Program-made: the position numbers and the translations under genes
In this document: in pieces, positions 7,790-16,171 of the stretch
Layout of the letters: each line of letters begins with the position of its first letter
How positions within the stretch are numbered: the first letter of the stretch is position 1
The notes under the pieces: generated by a model
What the model saw: only the letters and a program-made list of their open reading frames with translations
What the model was told of the DNA's origin: nothing
Database searches by the model: none
Assembly: GCA_017656185.1 (NCBI GenBank)
Contig: JACDOK010000017.1
Location: 1 to 49,507, forward strand
Direction of reading: 5' to 3'
Origin: Peptococcaceae bacterium
Lineage (GTDB): Bacteria; Bacillota; Desulfotomaculia; Desulfotomaculales; JACDOK01
Length of the DNA: 49,507 bases

Positions 7790-9222
7790 ACCGAAAATTA
7801 ATATTAAATATCTTGGGCTTTCTGCTCTTGACAGAAGCAGGGGCCCTCTTAATTTGCACAGGGGTAGCCCTTTATTACGGTGAGGGATCGGCCCCCGGAC
7901 TTGCTATCACTGCGGCCCTCGCAGGCGGTATCGGTATCTTGTTGTCCCGCTTAAAGGCCAACTCGACAAAGGTTGGCTACCGGGAGGGGTTTGTAATCGC
8001 CACCCTGGGATGGTTAACAATGGCAGCCTTTGGGGCCCTGCCTTTCGTGATCTCAGGCTTCCTTTCGCCTATAGATGCGATCTTTGAAAGCATGTCTGGT
8101 TTTACCACGACGGGGGCATCAGTGATTACAAACGTCGAAGCACTGCCCAGGGGCATTATGTTCTGGCGCTGCTTTACCCAGTGGTTCGGCGGTATGGGAA
8201 CTATTGTATTAATCCTGGCCCTGGTGCCCTCTTTAAAGATTGCTGGTATGAGTCTTTTTCGGGCCGAAGTACCGGGTCCTACCAAGGATAAAGTGCTTCC
8301 GCAAATTACCCAGACTTCGCGGGAACTTTATAAGGTATATATAATTATTTCCGCCGCCGAAGTGGTGGCGCTCAAAATCGCGGGATTACCCTGGTATGAT
8401 TCCTTTATCCATACCTTTACCACCGTATCCACCGGCGGATTCTCCAACCAGGGGGCCAGCATCGCAAGCTATAACAGTGTCGCGGTCGACTTAATCATCG
8501 TATTCTTTATGGTAGTCGGGGGCATCAGCTTCGCTTTACACCATTACTGGCTGCACGGCAACTTTGCCCCCCTCTGGAAAGATTTCGAAACCAAGGTATA
8601 CTTGGGCATCCTTGGGGTCGGCACAATACTGATAGCCATTAACCTTATCCAATCGCTGGGCTACAACCCTGTGCAGGCCGCCCGCTATGCCCTTTTTCAA
8701 GTCGCATCGATTACCACAACCACCGGCTTTGCCACCGCAGATTTTGATGCCTGGCCTGATTTCAGCCGCCTGCTGCTTTTGCTTCTGATGTTCTTTGGTG
8801 GTTGTGCCGGTTCCACGGCCGGTTCTATTAAAATAGCCCGCATCATTATTCTGTTTAAATATGCTGTAAGACAAATGTCTAAGCTATTTCACCCTCGGGC
8901 TATAATTCCGGTACGATTGGGTAACAAAGTAGTCGATAAAGACGCTTTAGCTAATGTCCAGGCCTTTTTCTACACCTTTATCAGTATTTTTGCTCTAGGT
9001 GCCGTCATTATGACGGCCCTCGGATTGGATCTTATTACTTCCATATCGGCGGTAGCAGCGTGTATCACCAATGTGGGACCCGGATTAGCGCTGGTAGGAC
9101 CTATGGCCAACTATGCCGCGGTGCCAGATTTGGGTAAGCTCGTATTATCTTTCTGCATGCTGGTTGGTCGATTGGAACTGTTCACCGTACTCCTCTTGTT
9201 CACACCTCGCTTTTGGAAATAA
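7786..9222 (+). CDS. trkH: Trk potassium uptake protein TrkH (copy 1)
   Basis: 478 residues if translation starts at CTG 7786. The codons after it read NRKLILNILGFLL, a normal TrkH N-terminus, and GGAGGT at 7772-7777 lies 8 nt upstream; the first ATG/GTG/TTG start (TTG 7813) would cut the first helix. The product is the membrane pore of the Trk system, with four pore-loop repeats. Typical loops are visible: SGFTTTGAS near residue 104, FTTVSTGGFSNQGAS near 214, ITTTTGFATADFD near 308 and the P-loop around ITNVGPGLALVGP near 428. It works with TrkA immediately upstream. A second copy follows. Confidence 0.93.
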   Translation: MNRKLILNILGFLLLTEAGALLICTGVALYYGEGSAPGLAITAALAGGIGILLSRLKANSTKVGYREGFVIATLGWLTMAAFGALPFVISGFLSPIDAIFESMSGFTTTGASVITNVEALPRGIMFWRCFTQWFGGMGTIVLILALVPSLKIAGMSLFRAEVPGPTKDKVLPQITQTSRELYKVYIIISAAEVVALKIAGLPWYDSFIHTFTTVSTGGFSNQGASIASYNSVAVDLIIVFFMVVGGISFALHHYWLHGNFAPLWKDFETKVYLGILGVGTILIAINLIQSLGYNPVQAARYALFQVASITTTTGFATADFDAWPDFSRLLLLLLMFFGGCAGSTAGSIKIARIIILFKYAVRQMSKLFHPRAIIPVRLGNKVVDKDALANVQAFFYTFISIFALGAVIMTALGLDLITSISAVAACITNVGPGLALVGPMANYAAVPDLGKLVLSFCMLVGRLELFTVLLLFTPRFWK

Positions 9223-9259
9223 CCATGTGTCGCAAATTATATTAAAAAAATAGAAGGGG

Positions 9260-9375
9260 CATCCCTAAATGTTGATGAATCTTTAGAAAAAGTAACCGTA
9301 TTGCAGTTTTTGCCCAGGGCAAATCCTTCATAAGTGGATGCTAAATCCTTGTTCATACGGGGGTAAGATACACTG
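9260..9375 (+). pseudogene. Relic of the trkA 3' end before trkH copy 2
   Basis: This stretch aligns with the last ~115 nt of trkA (7675-7789). Shared blocks include a near-identical CCGTATTG..GTTTTTGCCCAGGG core, a related GTCCTTATTCACCGG/AATCCTTGTTCATACGG segment and the final ACACTGAAC junction. The trkA reading frame is not kept. It shows that the duplication that made trkH copy 2 included the end of trkA, and the relic still supplies a purine-rich site (GGGGGTAAG) for the CTG start of copy 2. Confidence 0.75.
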
Positions 9376-10809
9376 AACGGGAAACTTATACTGAACATCC
9401 TGGGCTTTCTACTTGTAACGGAAGCGGTAGCCCTTTTAATTTGTACAGGGTTGGCCCTGCATTTTGGAGAAGGCTCAGCTCCCGCCCTTGGCATCACGGC
9501 AGCCTTGGCAGGCTCTATTGGTATCGTTTTGTCCCTTTTGAAAGCGGATTCTACTAAGGTTGGCTACCGGGAAGGCTTTGTAATTGCCACTCTGGGGTAT
9601 TTGACCCTGGCAATCTTTGGGGCTTTGCCCTTCATAATCAGCGGTTTCCTTTCCCCTGTGGATGCCATCTTTGAAAGCATGTCCGGTTTTACCACTACCG
9701 GAGCATCCACTCTAACAGATGTTGAAGCACTGCCGAGGGGCATTCTTTTTTGGCGCAGTTTTACCCAGTGGCTAGGCGGTATGGGCTTCATTGTACTAGT
9801 GCTGGCCCTGATACCATCCTTAGAAATTGCCGGGATGAGTCTTTTCAGGGCCGAAGTGCCGGGCCCCACCAAGAACAAGGTGCTCCCCCGGATCACTCAA
9901 ACGGCACGAGAACTTTATAAGGTTTACGTAATCATTACGGCGGCAGAAGTGGTAGCACTTAAAATGGCAGGTCTCTCCTGGTATGATTCCTTTATACATA
10001 CTTTTACCTGTGTGTCCACCGCCGGTTTCTCCAACCAGAACGCCAGCATCGGTGCCTATAATAATGTTGCCGTAGAGTTGATAGTTGTCTTCTTTATGGT
10101 GCTCGGCGGCATTAACTTTGCCTTGCACTATCACTGGCTACATGGTAACTTTACTCCTCTTTGGAAAGACACGGAAACCAAAATATACTTGGGAGTCTTG
10201 GGGACCGCAACAATATTAATAGTCATTAATTTGATACAAGTACTGGGTTACAGTCCGGAACAAGCCCTCCGGTACGCCGTTTTTAATGTAACATCGGTAA
10301 CCACAACCACGGGCTACTCCACAACAAATTACGATGCGTGGCCCGATTTCTGCCGTGTGCTGCTTTTCTTTCTGATGTTTTTTGGTGGTTGCACCGGTTC
10401 TACTGCTGGCTCTATCAAAATAGCCCGGATCATCATTCTGTTTAAATACGCCATCAGACAAATGTCTAAATTATTTCATCCCCAGGCCGTTATTCCCGTT
10501 CGTTTAGGTGGTAACGTGGTGCATAAAGATGCGTTGGCCAACGTGCAGGCCTTTTTTTACACCTTTATCAGCATTTTTGCCGTAGTTACCATCATTATGA
10601 CGGCGCTGGGATTGGATTTTATTACGGCCATGTCGGCAGCGGCAGCTTGCATTACCAATGTGGGACCCGGCTTGGCACTGGTGGGGCCTATGGCCAACTA
10701 TGCCGCGGTGCCCGATTTGGGTAAGCTCGTATTATCTTTCTGCATGCTGGTTGGTCGATTGGAACTGTTCACCGTGCTGCTTTTATTCACACCACGTTTT
10801 TGGAAGTAG
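9373..10809 (+). CDS. trkH: Trk potassium uptake protein TrkH (copy 2)
   Basis: 478 residues from CTG 9373, exactly the length of copy 1 and starting in the same sequence context (LNGKLILNILGFLL); the next usual start, TTG 9451, would remove the first membrane helix. All four pore loops are kept (SGFTTTGAS, FTCVSTAGFSNQNAS, VTTTTGYSTTNYD, ITNVGPGLALVGP) with several substitutions near the filter compared with copy 1, such as TAG for TGG after VS. This could give different ion affinity while sharing one TrkA. The last ~110 nt overlap the antisense 3' end of comEC. The two copies are nearly identical near their 3' ends. Confidence 0.92.
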   Translation: MNGKLILNILGFLLVTEAVALLICTGLALHFGEGSAPALGITAALAGSIGIVLSLLKADSTKVGYREGFVIATLGYLTLAIFGALPFIISGFLSPVDAIFESMSGFTTTGASTLTDVEALPRGILFWRSFTQWLGGMGFIVLVLALIPSLEIAGMSLFRAEVPGPTKNKVLPRITQTARELYKVYVIITAAEVVALKMAGLSWYDSFIHTFTCVSTAGFSNQNASIGAYNNVAVELIVVFFMVLGGINFALHYHWLHGNFTPLWKDTETKIYLGVLGTATILIVINLIQVLGYSPEQALRYAVFNVTSVTTTTGYSTTNYDAWPDFCRVLLFFLMFFGGCTGSTAGSIKIARIIILFKYAIRQMSKLFHPQAVIPVRLGGNVVHKDALANVQAFFYTFISIFAVVTIIMTALGLDFITAMSAAAACITNVGPGLALVGPMANYAAVPDLGKLVLSFCMLVGRLELFTVLLLFTPRFWK

Positions 10810-13247
10810 GAGGCGTTGGAACGGTCGCGGCCGGTTATAATTTCCAATGTACGGCTGTCGCTCTTGATAATCACGGCGCCGTCCCGGTCAGTGCGGTAGA
10901 TCTCCGTTCCGATGGACCGGAGTTTATCAAGGGTGGAGGCCTTGGGCAGGCCGAACCGGTTATTATGGCCGACACTGATGACGGCGATTTTGGGCCGCAC
11001 GTTTTCCAAAAAGACAGGCACAAAAGCCCCGCTGCCGTGGTGCGGTACCTTTAAAACATCGCTTGTTAAATCCTGCCCGGACAAAACCAGCCGTGCTTGA
11101 GCTTCCTGTTCAATATCTCCCGTAAACAGAAAAGTATGGTGGCCGTATTCTAGCCTTAAAACCAGTGAATTGTTATTGAAATTATCCAGCAGCGGTTTGC
11201 GCGGTGCTAGAACCTCAAATATCAGTTCTCTATTAACCCTTAGTTTATCCCCGGCCCCCACTTGCCTCACGGAAATACCCTTTTCTTGCATCGTAGCCAA
11301 TAAGTCCAAGTACCCTTCCGCCGGAAATTCCTGCTGCGCGGGCCAATAATGCGGTGCCACCACCGCCATTTTCACGGGTATTTCCTCGACAACCGCCCTG
11401 GCACCACCGGCATGATCTTCGTGGGGATGTGTGAGAACCAGTATATCAATTTGATCAATTCCTAACCGGCGCAGGTAGGGTACGACCACTTTCTCACCCG
11501 CGCCCGGTTCGCCGGACAGTTCACCCGGCCACCCCCCCGCGTCAATTAAAACGTTTTGCCGACCGGTACGCACCAGGGTGCAGTCCCCCTGCCCCACGTC
11601 GATAAAATGCACTTCAAGCCTGTCAACCCCCGGACCGGGCCACAGGAAAAGTCCCGCCCCCACAACACAAAACAAAACGATAAAGGCCCAACCCCGGTAT
11701 TTTACAGGTACCCGCAACTTTATTTTTTCACCGGTCTTGCGCCACCATCCCGGCTCGCCCCACAGCTGCCCCACAAGAACCAACACGGCAAACCAGGCGG
11801 CAATTAACGGTACAGAAGGTGTGGCCACGTGAAGGTAAGCTCCGGGTAAGGAGGCAAACCACCCCACCAGTCCCAGAAAAATGTCCAGTAAAAATCCGGT
11901 GGCCGGCGCCGTCATCCAGGCTGCCAGCGGAAGTATCCAGCCCAATACAGCCGAAACCAAGCCAAGTATGAAAATGGCCACCACCAGGGGCATAACGAGG
12001 ATATTAACCAGCACGGCGACCGGAGAAACCAGGTTGTAGTAATAGGCCACCAGGGGGATAGTGCCCAACTGCGCGGCCAAAGGGGCGGCCACGACCCAAC
12101 CGCAGGCCGGAGGTAACGTTTTACCCCAGCGCGCAGAGAGAACTTGCAAACCATGTACAATCACGGGACCGAGATAGAGGATCCCCCAGGTGGCGGCAAA
12201 TGAGAGTTGAAACCCGGCGTCATACAGGGCCAGGGGATTGGCGAGCAGGATGATAAAAGCCGCCAGCGCCAAAGCCGTCGGCCAATCACGATTCCGCCCC
12301 AGTTGGTGAGCCAAAAGGAGGGTAATGGCCATCACGGTGGCACGGATCACCGAAGGTTTAGCCCCCACCATCAGGAGATAAAATATGAGAAGTGCTGTGG
12401 CCAGTACAATTTGCCAGTTACCCAGGCGTAAAACGCGACCCGTGAAAAGCGCCAAGCCCAGGACAAAACCCACGTGCAGGCCGCTTACACAGAGAATATG
12501 TACCACCCCGGTGGCAGTGAACGTATCGCGGGTCTTGTCGTCGATACCGCCACGAAGCCCAAAAGCGATACCACTGACCACTTGGGCGCGCTCATCCCCC
12601 AGGGCCTTATAAAGTCCATTGACTAACTGCTGTTTAATCCTTAAAGCAAAAGCAGTAACGGAATTATGGTGCCCGACACCGAGTTTTTCCGCTGTTTGTG
12701 GCCGCGCATACAAAATAACGCTGATGCCGTTGCGCTGAAGATAGGCCCGGTAATCAAAATCACCCGGGTTGCCCGGCCGGCGTGGCACCGTCAGTTTGCC
12801 CTGCACCCTGATAATGTCGCCGTACTGGTAAACAGTATTTACCTCCGGCATTCTTACCAGTAGGTATCCCGGCCGGCTTAATGTTTCCGATCCGGCCCGA
12901 GCATAGTCAACGTCCAGAACATACAAAACCTTGTCCTTGCGCAGGTCCGGTTCCCGCACCACTATGCCCCGAACGGTCACACTGCGACCGTCCCATGCCT
13001 GCAGCGGAGAAGAGGCTTCTTCTACGGCAACTTTTGCAGCTAAAACACCTAAAATGCCAAATAACACTAAAACGTAGATTTGCCGGTGCCGCCGGCCCCA
13101 GAAATATATAATGGCGGCCACAACAACAGCAGCCGCTGAGACAAACAGTACCTGTCTCCCGTCCAGTGACAGGTAAGGTGCCGCTAAAACGCCGCCAATG
13201 AAGAAAAAAACACAAGTAAAGAGCATTCTGCCTGTATTTCCAATCAA
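10698..13247 (-). CDS. comEC: DNA internalization/competence protein ComEC/Rec2
   Basis: 849 residues with the complete ComEC layout: N-terminal membrane segments and a DUF4131-type soluble domain (about 1-190), the polytopic Competence domain (about 210-510; CVSGLHVGFVLGL is typical), and a C-terminal metallo-beta-lactamase domain with LTHPHEDHAGG near residue 620. It forms the channel that takes single-stranded DNA into the cytosol. Start at TTG, 2 nt after the comEA stop, so coupled. The last ~37 codons are antisense to the 3' end of trkH copy 2 and have no resemblance to the family, which normally ends near the VIIKSDSRTLEI segment. Confidence 0.94.
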   Translation of the reverse strand: MIGNTGRMLFTCVFFFIGGVLAAPYLSLDGRQVLFVSAAAVVVAAIIYFWGRRHRQIYVLVLFGILGVLAAKVAVEEASSPLQAWDGRSVTVRGIVVREPDLRKDKVLYVLDVDYARAGSETLSRPGYLLVRMPEVNTVYQYGDIIRVQGKLTVPRRPGNPGDFDYRAYLQRNGISVILYARPQTAEKLGVGHHNSVTAFALRIKQQLVNGLYKALGDERAQVVSGIAFGLRGGIDDKTRDTFTATGVVHILCVSGLHVGFVLGLALFTGRVLRLGNWQIVLATALLIFYLLMVGAKPSVIRATVMAITLLLAHQLGRNRDWPTALALAAFIILLANPLALYDAGFQLSFAATWGILYLGPVIVHGLQVLSARWGKTLPPACGWVVAAPLAAQLGTIPLVAYYYNLVSPVAVLVNILVMPLVVAIFILGLVSAVLGWILPLAAWMTAPATGFLLDIFLGLVGWFASLPGAYLHVATPSVPLIAAWFAVLVLVGQLWGEPGWWRKTGEKIKLRVPVKYRGWAFIVLFCVVGAGLFLWPGPGVDRLEVHFIDVGQGDCTLVRTGRQNVLIDAGGWPGELSGEPGAGEKVVVPYLRRLGIDQIDILVLTHPHEDHAGGARAVVEEIPVKMAVVAPHYWPAQQEFPAEGYLDLLATMQEKGISVRQVGAGDKLRVNRELIFEVLAPRKPLLDNFNNNSLVLRLEYGHHTFLFTGDIEQEAQARLVLSGQDLTSDVLKVPHHGSGAFVPVFLENVRPKIAVISVGHNNRFGLPKASTLDKLRSIGTEIYRTDRDGAVIIKSDSRTLEIITGRDRSNASYFQKRGVNKSSTVNSSNRPTSMQKDNTSLPKSGTAA

Positions 13248-13249
13248 GA

Positions 13250-13879
13250 TCAGTACACCGTCACCTTATCGCGGAGATCAGCCAGAGTCTTTTCACCGAT
13301 TCCCCGCACATTAATCAATTCATCAACGGAAGAAAAAGGGCCGTTCTGCTGTCGGTAGGCAATAATGCGCCTGGCCAATGCGGGCCCGATACCCGGCAGT
13401 TGATCCAGTTCGGAAACGCCGGCTGTATTAATGTTAATACGACCATTTTGGGAAGAAGACGTGCTCACCATGGCGGTATAAGAATCCGATATGAAAGGAT
13501 TTTCACGCGCTGCTGGCGGTGTCGCTGAAACACCAGCGGGTACTTTGGCCGGAACTATGATTTTCCTGCCGTCTTCCAGAAGCGCCGCCAGGTTGAGCGC
13601 ATCCAAATCAGCATTGCTGGTAGGCTTAGCCAAATCAACGGCATCTACCACGCGTGAACCGGCATCAAGGCGGTAAACCCCCGGCGCCTCTACAGCACCA
13701 ACAACGTGTACCATGATCTGGGTAGTTTCTCCGGCATCACTACCGGAGGCCGGCTCCTGTGTAATCACAGGCGTCACCTCGTTCCGAGCCTGGATCTGGG
13801 CATACCTGTACCCGAGCCCAAAAACCAGGACTGCCGCTATCACCAACGCTACCAGCTGTTCCCGCCGCCCGAAGGTCAC
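13250..13879 (-). CDS. comEA: Competence DNA-binding protein ComEA
   Basis: 209 residues. One N-terminal membrane anchor (about residues 9-26), a SLBB domain (IMVHVVGAVEAPGVYRL, about 54-110), a low-complexity linker, and a C-terminal pair of helix-hairpin-helix motifs (ININTAGVSELDQLPGIG and FSSVDELINVRGIG) that bind double-stranded DNA without sequence preference. It is the surface DNA receptor that feeds ComEC, encoded 2 nt downstream. Length and domain order are those of Gram-positive ComEA. Confidence 0.95.
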   Translation of the reverse strand: MTFGRREQLVALVIAAVLVFGLGYRYAQIQARNEVTPVITQEPASGSDAGETTQIMVHVVGAVEAPGVYRLDAGSRVVDAVDLAKPTSNADLDALNLAALLEDGRKIIVPAKVPAGVSATPPAARENPFISDSYTAMVSTSSSQNGRININTAGVSELDQLPGIGPALARRIIAYRQQNGPFSSVDELINVRGIGEKTLADLRDKVTVY

Positions 13880-13910
13880 GCCTTACACGCCCACCTTCTA
13901 TTTTTTTGTG

Positions 13911-14588
13911 CTATTTTCTCGTTTTGGCGGCAGATTCCTGCCCCGGCACTTCCTTCAGTTGGAGCCACAACGAACCATCGGTATTAAGCATGGCCAGAAA
14001 AATATCCTTGGGGTGAAGCCCTTTTTCTTTCAGCCCATTTATGAAACTATGCGGTGCAAAACCCGCCCTCCTTATATTTTGATAATCAATTTCACCGTCT
14101 GATATCAGTATCCATGGGAAAGACCCGGGCTGTCCAGAACTCTGTTTTGGAATAACACTTAACTCGCCGGAAGTCTCCAGGACGGCGTAATCCACATTCT
14201 TTAGGTCGGGGTGGCCTGCCTGGCGCAGCTGGCTCATCAATTCATCGAGGTTATAGCGGGCACGGCGCATTTCGTCTAACCTGAGCCTACCTTTTTCTAT
14301 AACTACCTGCGGCAAACCGTTTAATACCCGCCGCAAAAAACTAAAGCGCATGGTCAAAAATGAAAACAATAACTCCAGAAATACCAAAACGGCCAGGGGC
14401 AGAAGACCTTGCCACAAAGGAATAGCCGTATTTTCCAGTGGGATAACGGCCAGTTCAGCCATTATCAGGGCCAAAACAAAGTCAAAAGGAGAAAGGTTGG
14501 CAATCTCCCGTTTGCCCATCACGCGCATAACCAGGATCAGGAAAAAATAGATAAAAACAGCCCGGAACACCAGGCTCAAGGCGGACAT
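13911..14588 (-). CDS. DUF421 (YetF-like) membrane protein
   Basis: 225 residues. Three N-terminal hydrophobic segments (about 8-25, 36-52 and 58-80) are followed by a cytosolic DUF421 domain with the usual LPQVVIEKGRL and the YAVLETSGELSVI signature near residue 135. Members are found widely in spore formers. The biochemical role is not established; some are linked to spore or envelope functions. It lies just upstream of comEA on the same strand with a short gap, but functional linkage is not implied. Start at ATG after GGGGTGG. Confidence 0.88.
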   Translation of the reverse strand: MSALSLVFRAVFIYFFLILVMRVMGKREIANLSPFDFVLALIMAELAVIPLENTAIPLWQGLLPLAVLVFLELLFSFLTMRFSFLRRVLNGLPQVVIEKGRLRLDEMRRARYNLDELMSQLRQAGHPDLKNVDYAVLETSGELSVIPKQSSGQPGSFPWILISDGEIDYQNIRRAGFAPHSFINGLKEKGLHPKDIFLAMLNTDGSLWLQLKEVPGQESAAKTRK

Positions 14589-14638
14589 TATCCACCCCCT
14601 TATAATTAGTCTGCTGTAACGGGCTGTAAAGTATACGA

Positions 14639-14662
14639 AAGGCGCCCGCTCAGGAGCGCCTT
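14639..14662 (-). terminator. Possible terminator of the zinc-ribbon gene
   Basis: AAGGCGC / GCGCCTT inverted repeat (7 bp, 10-nt loop). On the minus strand it is followed by only a short T-run (CTTTCG). It lies between the zinc-ribbon gene and the DUF421 gene. Weak. Confidence 0.4.
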
Positions 14663-14750
14663 GTATTCTGTATGTTATTTTACCAAGGTATAAGGTAAAT
14701 CAGGTTTATTCTACTCCTTACTCCTTACTGTTTCCTGTTTACTGTAATCA

Positions 14751-14921
14751 TTATCCTTTAAAAGCCCTAGTAATAGAAACATCCAACAGGCAATCCGGGC
14801 AGATGGTCTGGCCCGGCTCCAGAGGGCAGGCACATATTGGACAATAAGCTTTTTGGGGCTCAGATGCAGGCTTTTCGGCGGTACTGGTTTGGGATGACAT
14901 TAAAACGACAGCTGCAGGCAT
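14751..14921 (-). CDS. Small zinc-ribbon protein
   Basis: 56 residues. The C-terminal half has a compact zinc ribbon: YCPICACPLEPGQTICPDC, that is CX2C, about 10 residues, CX2C. The N-terminal half is Ser/Thr/Glu rich and likely disordered. AAAGGTGG lies 6 nt before the ATG; a second in-frame ATG 7 codons later lacks a clear site. Function unknown; similar short zinc ribbons are common near regulators in Clostridia. Confidence 0.65.
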   Translation of the reverse strand: MPAAVVLMSSQTSTAEKPASEPQKAYCPICACPLEPGQTICPDCLLDVSITRAFKG

Positions 14922-15302
14922 TTACATCCACCTTTCCTTGCAAGTAACTCACATTTAGGCATCTTAGGTAGACATTCGTCGTAATCGCCCGAACTCCTGC
15001 ACTATATCACCCTAAATTAACAATTTGGCCGTATACTCATTATTCCGGTCCAGATAAGCCTTTCCGGTTAACTGATCTATTGTATGGCAGACATCACAAA
15101 TGTGTTACCGGTGAAGGGAAATATAGCGCAAATTAGGAGAGGAAAAATAGGGCAGTTAGTTTCGAGAATACCAGTGCAGCATTATTCAAAAAAATAATGT
15201 CGGACCAGTATCGTTTTAGAGGGTTTTTGACATTTTCCATAGAAGACTTAGGTACTTTATTATATAAATTATATAAGTATAAAATTTGAAAGGAGCATTC
15301 TG
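14922..15302. other. Intergenic region upstream of the menaquinone operon
   Basis: About 380 bp with no convincing gene. Its right half is AT-rich and should hold the promoter of mqnD: a perfect TTGACA is present at 15227-15232, but no -10 box at the standard distance is clear (several TATA-like strings lie at 15258-15275). Confidence 0.45.
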
Positions 15303-16130
15303 TTGAAGATTCACGTAGCACATAGTCCTGATTCCGATGATGCATTTATGTTCTATGCCCTCAACCATAACAAGATAGACACAAAAGGATACAGGTTTAC
15401 AGACGTGTTGTCGGATATAGAGACTCTAAATAGAGAGGCACTAAAGGGAACCTACGAAGTAAGTGCTATTTCCATTCATGCTTTCCCGGAGGTTTCCGAC
15501 AAATATGCCCTGCTGTCAAGCGGTGCCAGTATGGGCGACAATTATGGTCCTATGGTGACGGCCAAAGAAAAATTTGACCCCAAAGATCTTAAGAATAAGA
15601 GAATTGCTGTACCAGGAACCTTAACGTCGGCCTTTTTGGCATTAAAACTCTATGAACCAAATTTTGACTATGTAGTCGTTCCTTTTGATCAGATCATTGA
15701 TGCTGTCAAGAACGGGGAAGTTGATGCCGGTCTTCTGATTCACGAAGGGCAGTTGACATACCAAGACGAAGGATTGGAACTCATAATTGACCTTGGCAAA
15801 TGGTGGTATGAGAAAACACAGGGTCTTCCCTTACCCCTGGGGGGGAACGTAATAAGAAAGGACCTGGGTATGAAGGTTATGGAGGAAGTCTCATCAATAT
15901 TGAAGGAAAGCATTAAGTACTCGTTGTCCCACCGGGAAGAGGCCTTGCATTACGCTTTGCAATTTGCACGGGACATGTCCAGAGAGAAAGCCGATAAATT
16001 TATCGGAATGTACGTTAATGATTTGACCGTTGACTACGGAGAGAGAGGTAAACGGGCTATTGAGGTTTTTTTGAAAGAGGCTTATGATCAGGGGTTAATC
16101 AAGAAGCTGCTGGACATAATTTTCGTCTAA
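15303..16130 (+). CDS. mqnD: 1,4-dihydroxy-6-naphthoate synthase MqnD
   Basis: 275 residues, of the MqnA/MqnD periplasmic-binding-like fold. Features pointing to MqnD are HSPDSDDAFMFYAL at the N-terminus, DIETLNREAL near residue 40, the loop SSGASMGDNYGPMV near 74, and GLLIHEGQLTY near 147, which carries the conserved His. It cleaves cyclic dehypoxanthine futalosine to the dihydroxynaphthoate precursor of menaquinone. Start at TTG with AAGGAG 9 nt upstream. First gene of mqnDEAC. Assignment to MqnD rather than MqnA is supported by a clear mqnA two genes on. Confidence 0.88.
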   Translation: MKIHVAHSPDSDDAFMFYALNHNKIDTKGYRFTDVLSDIETLNREALKGTYEVSAISIHAFPEVSDKYALLSSGASMGDNYGPMVTAKEKFDPKDLKNKRIAVPGTLTSAFLALKLYEPNFDYVVVPFDQIIDAVKNGEVDAGLLIHEGQLTYQDEGLELIIDLGKWWYEKTQGLPLPLGGNVIRKDLGMKVMEEVSSILKESIKYSLSHREEALHYALQFARDMSREKADKFIGMYVNDLTVDYGERGKRAIEVFLKEAYDQGLIKKLLDIIFV

Positions 16131-16171
16131 AAACGAAGAACCTTGCTGTGCTTCTCGCTGGGAGGCCATTC

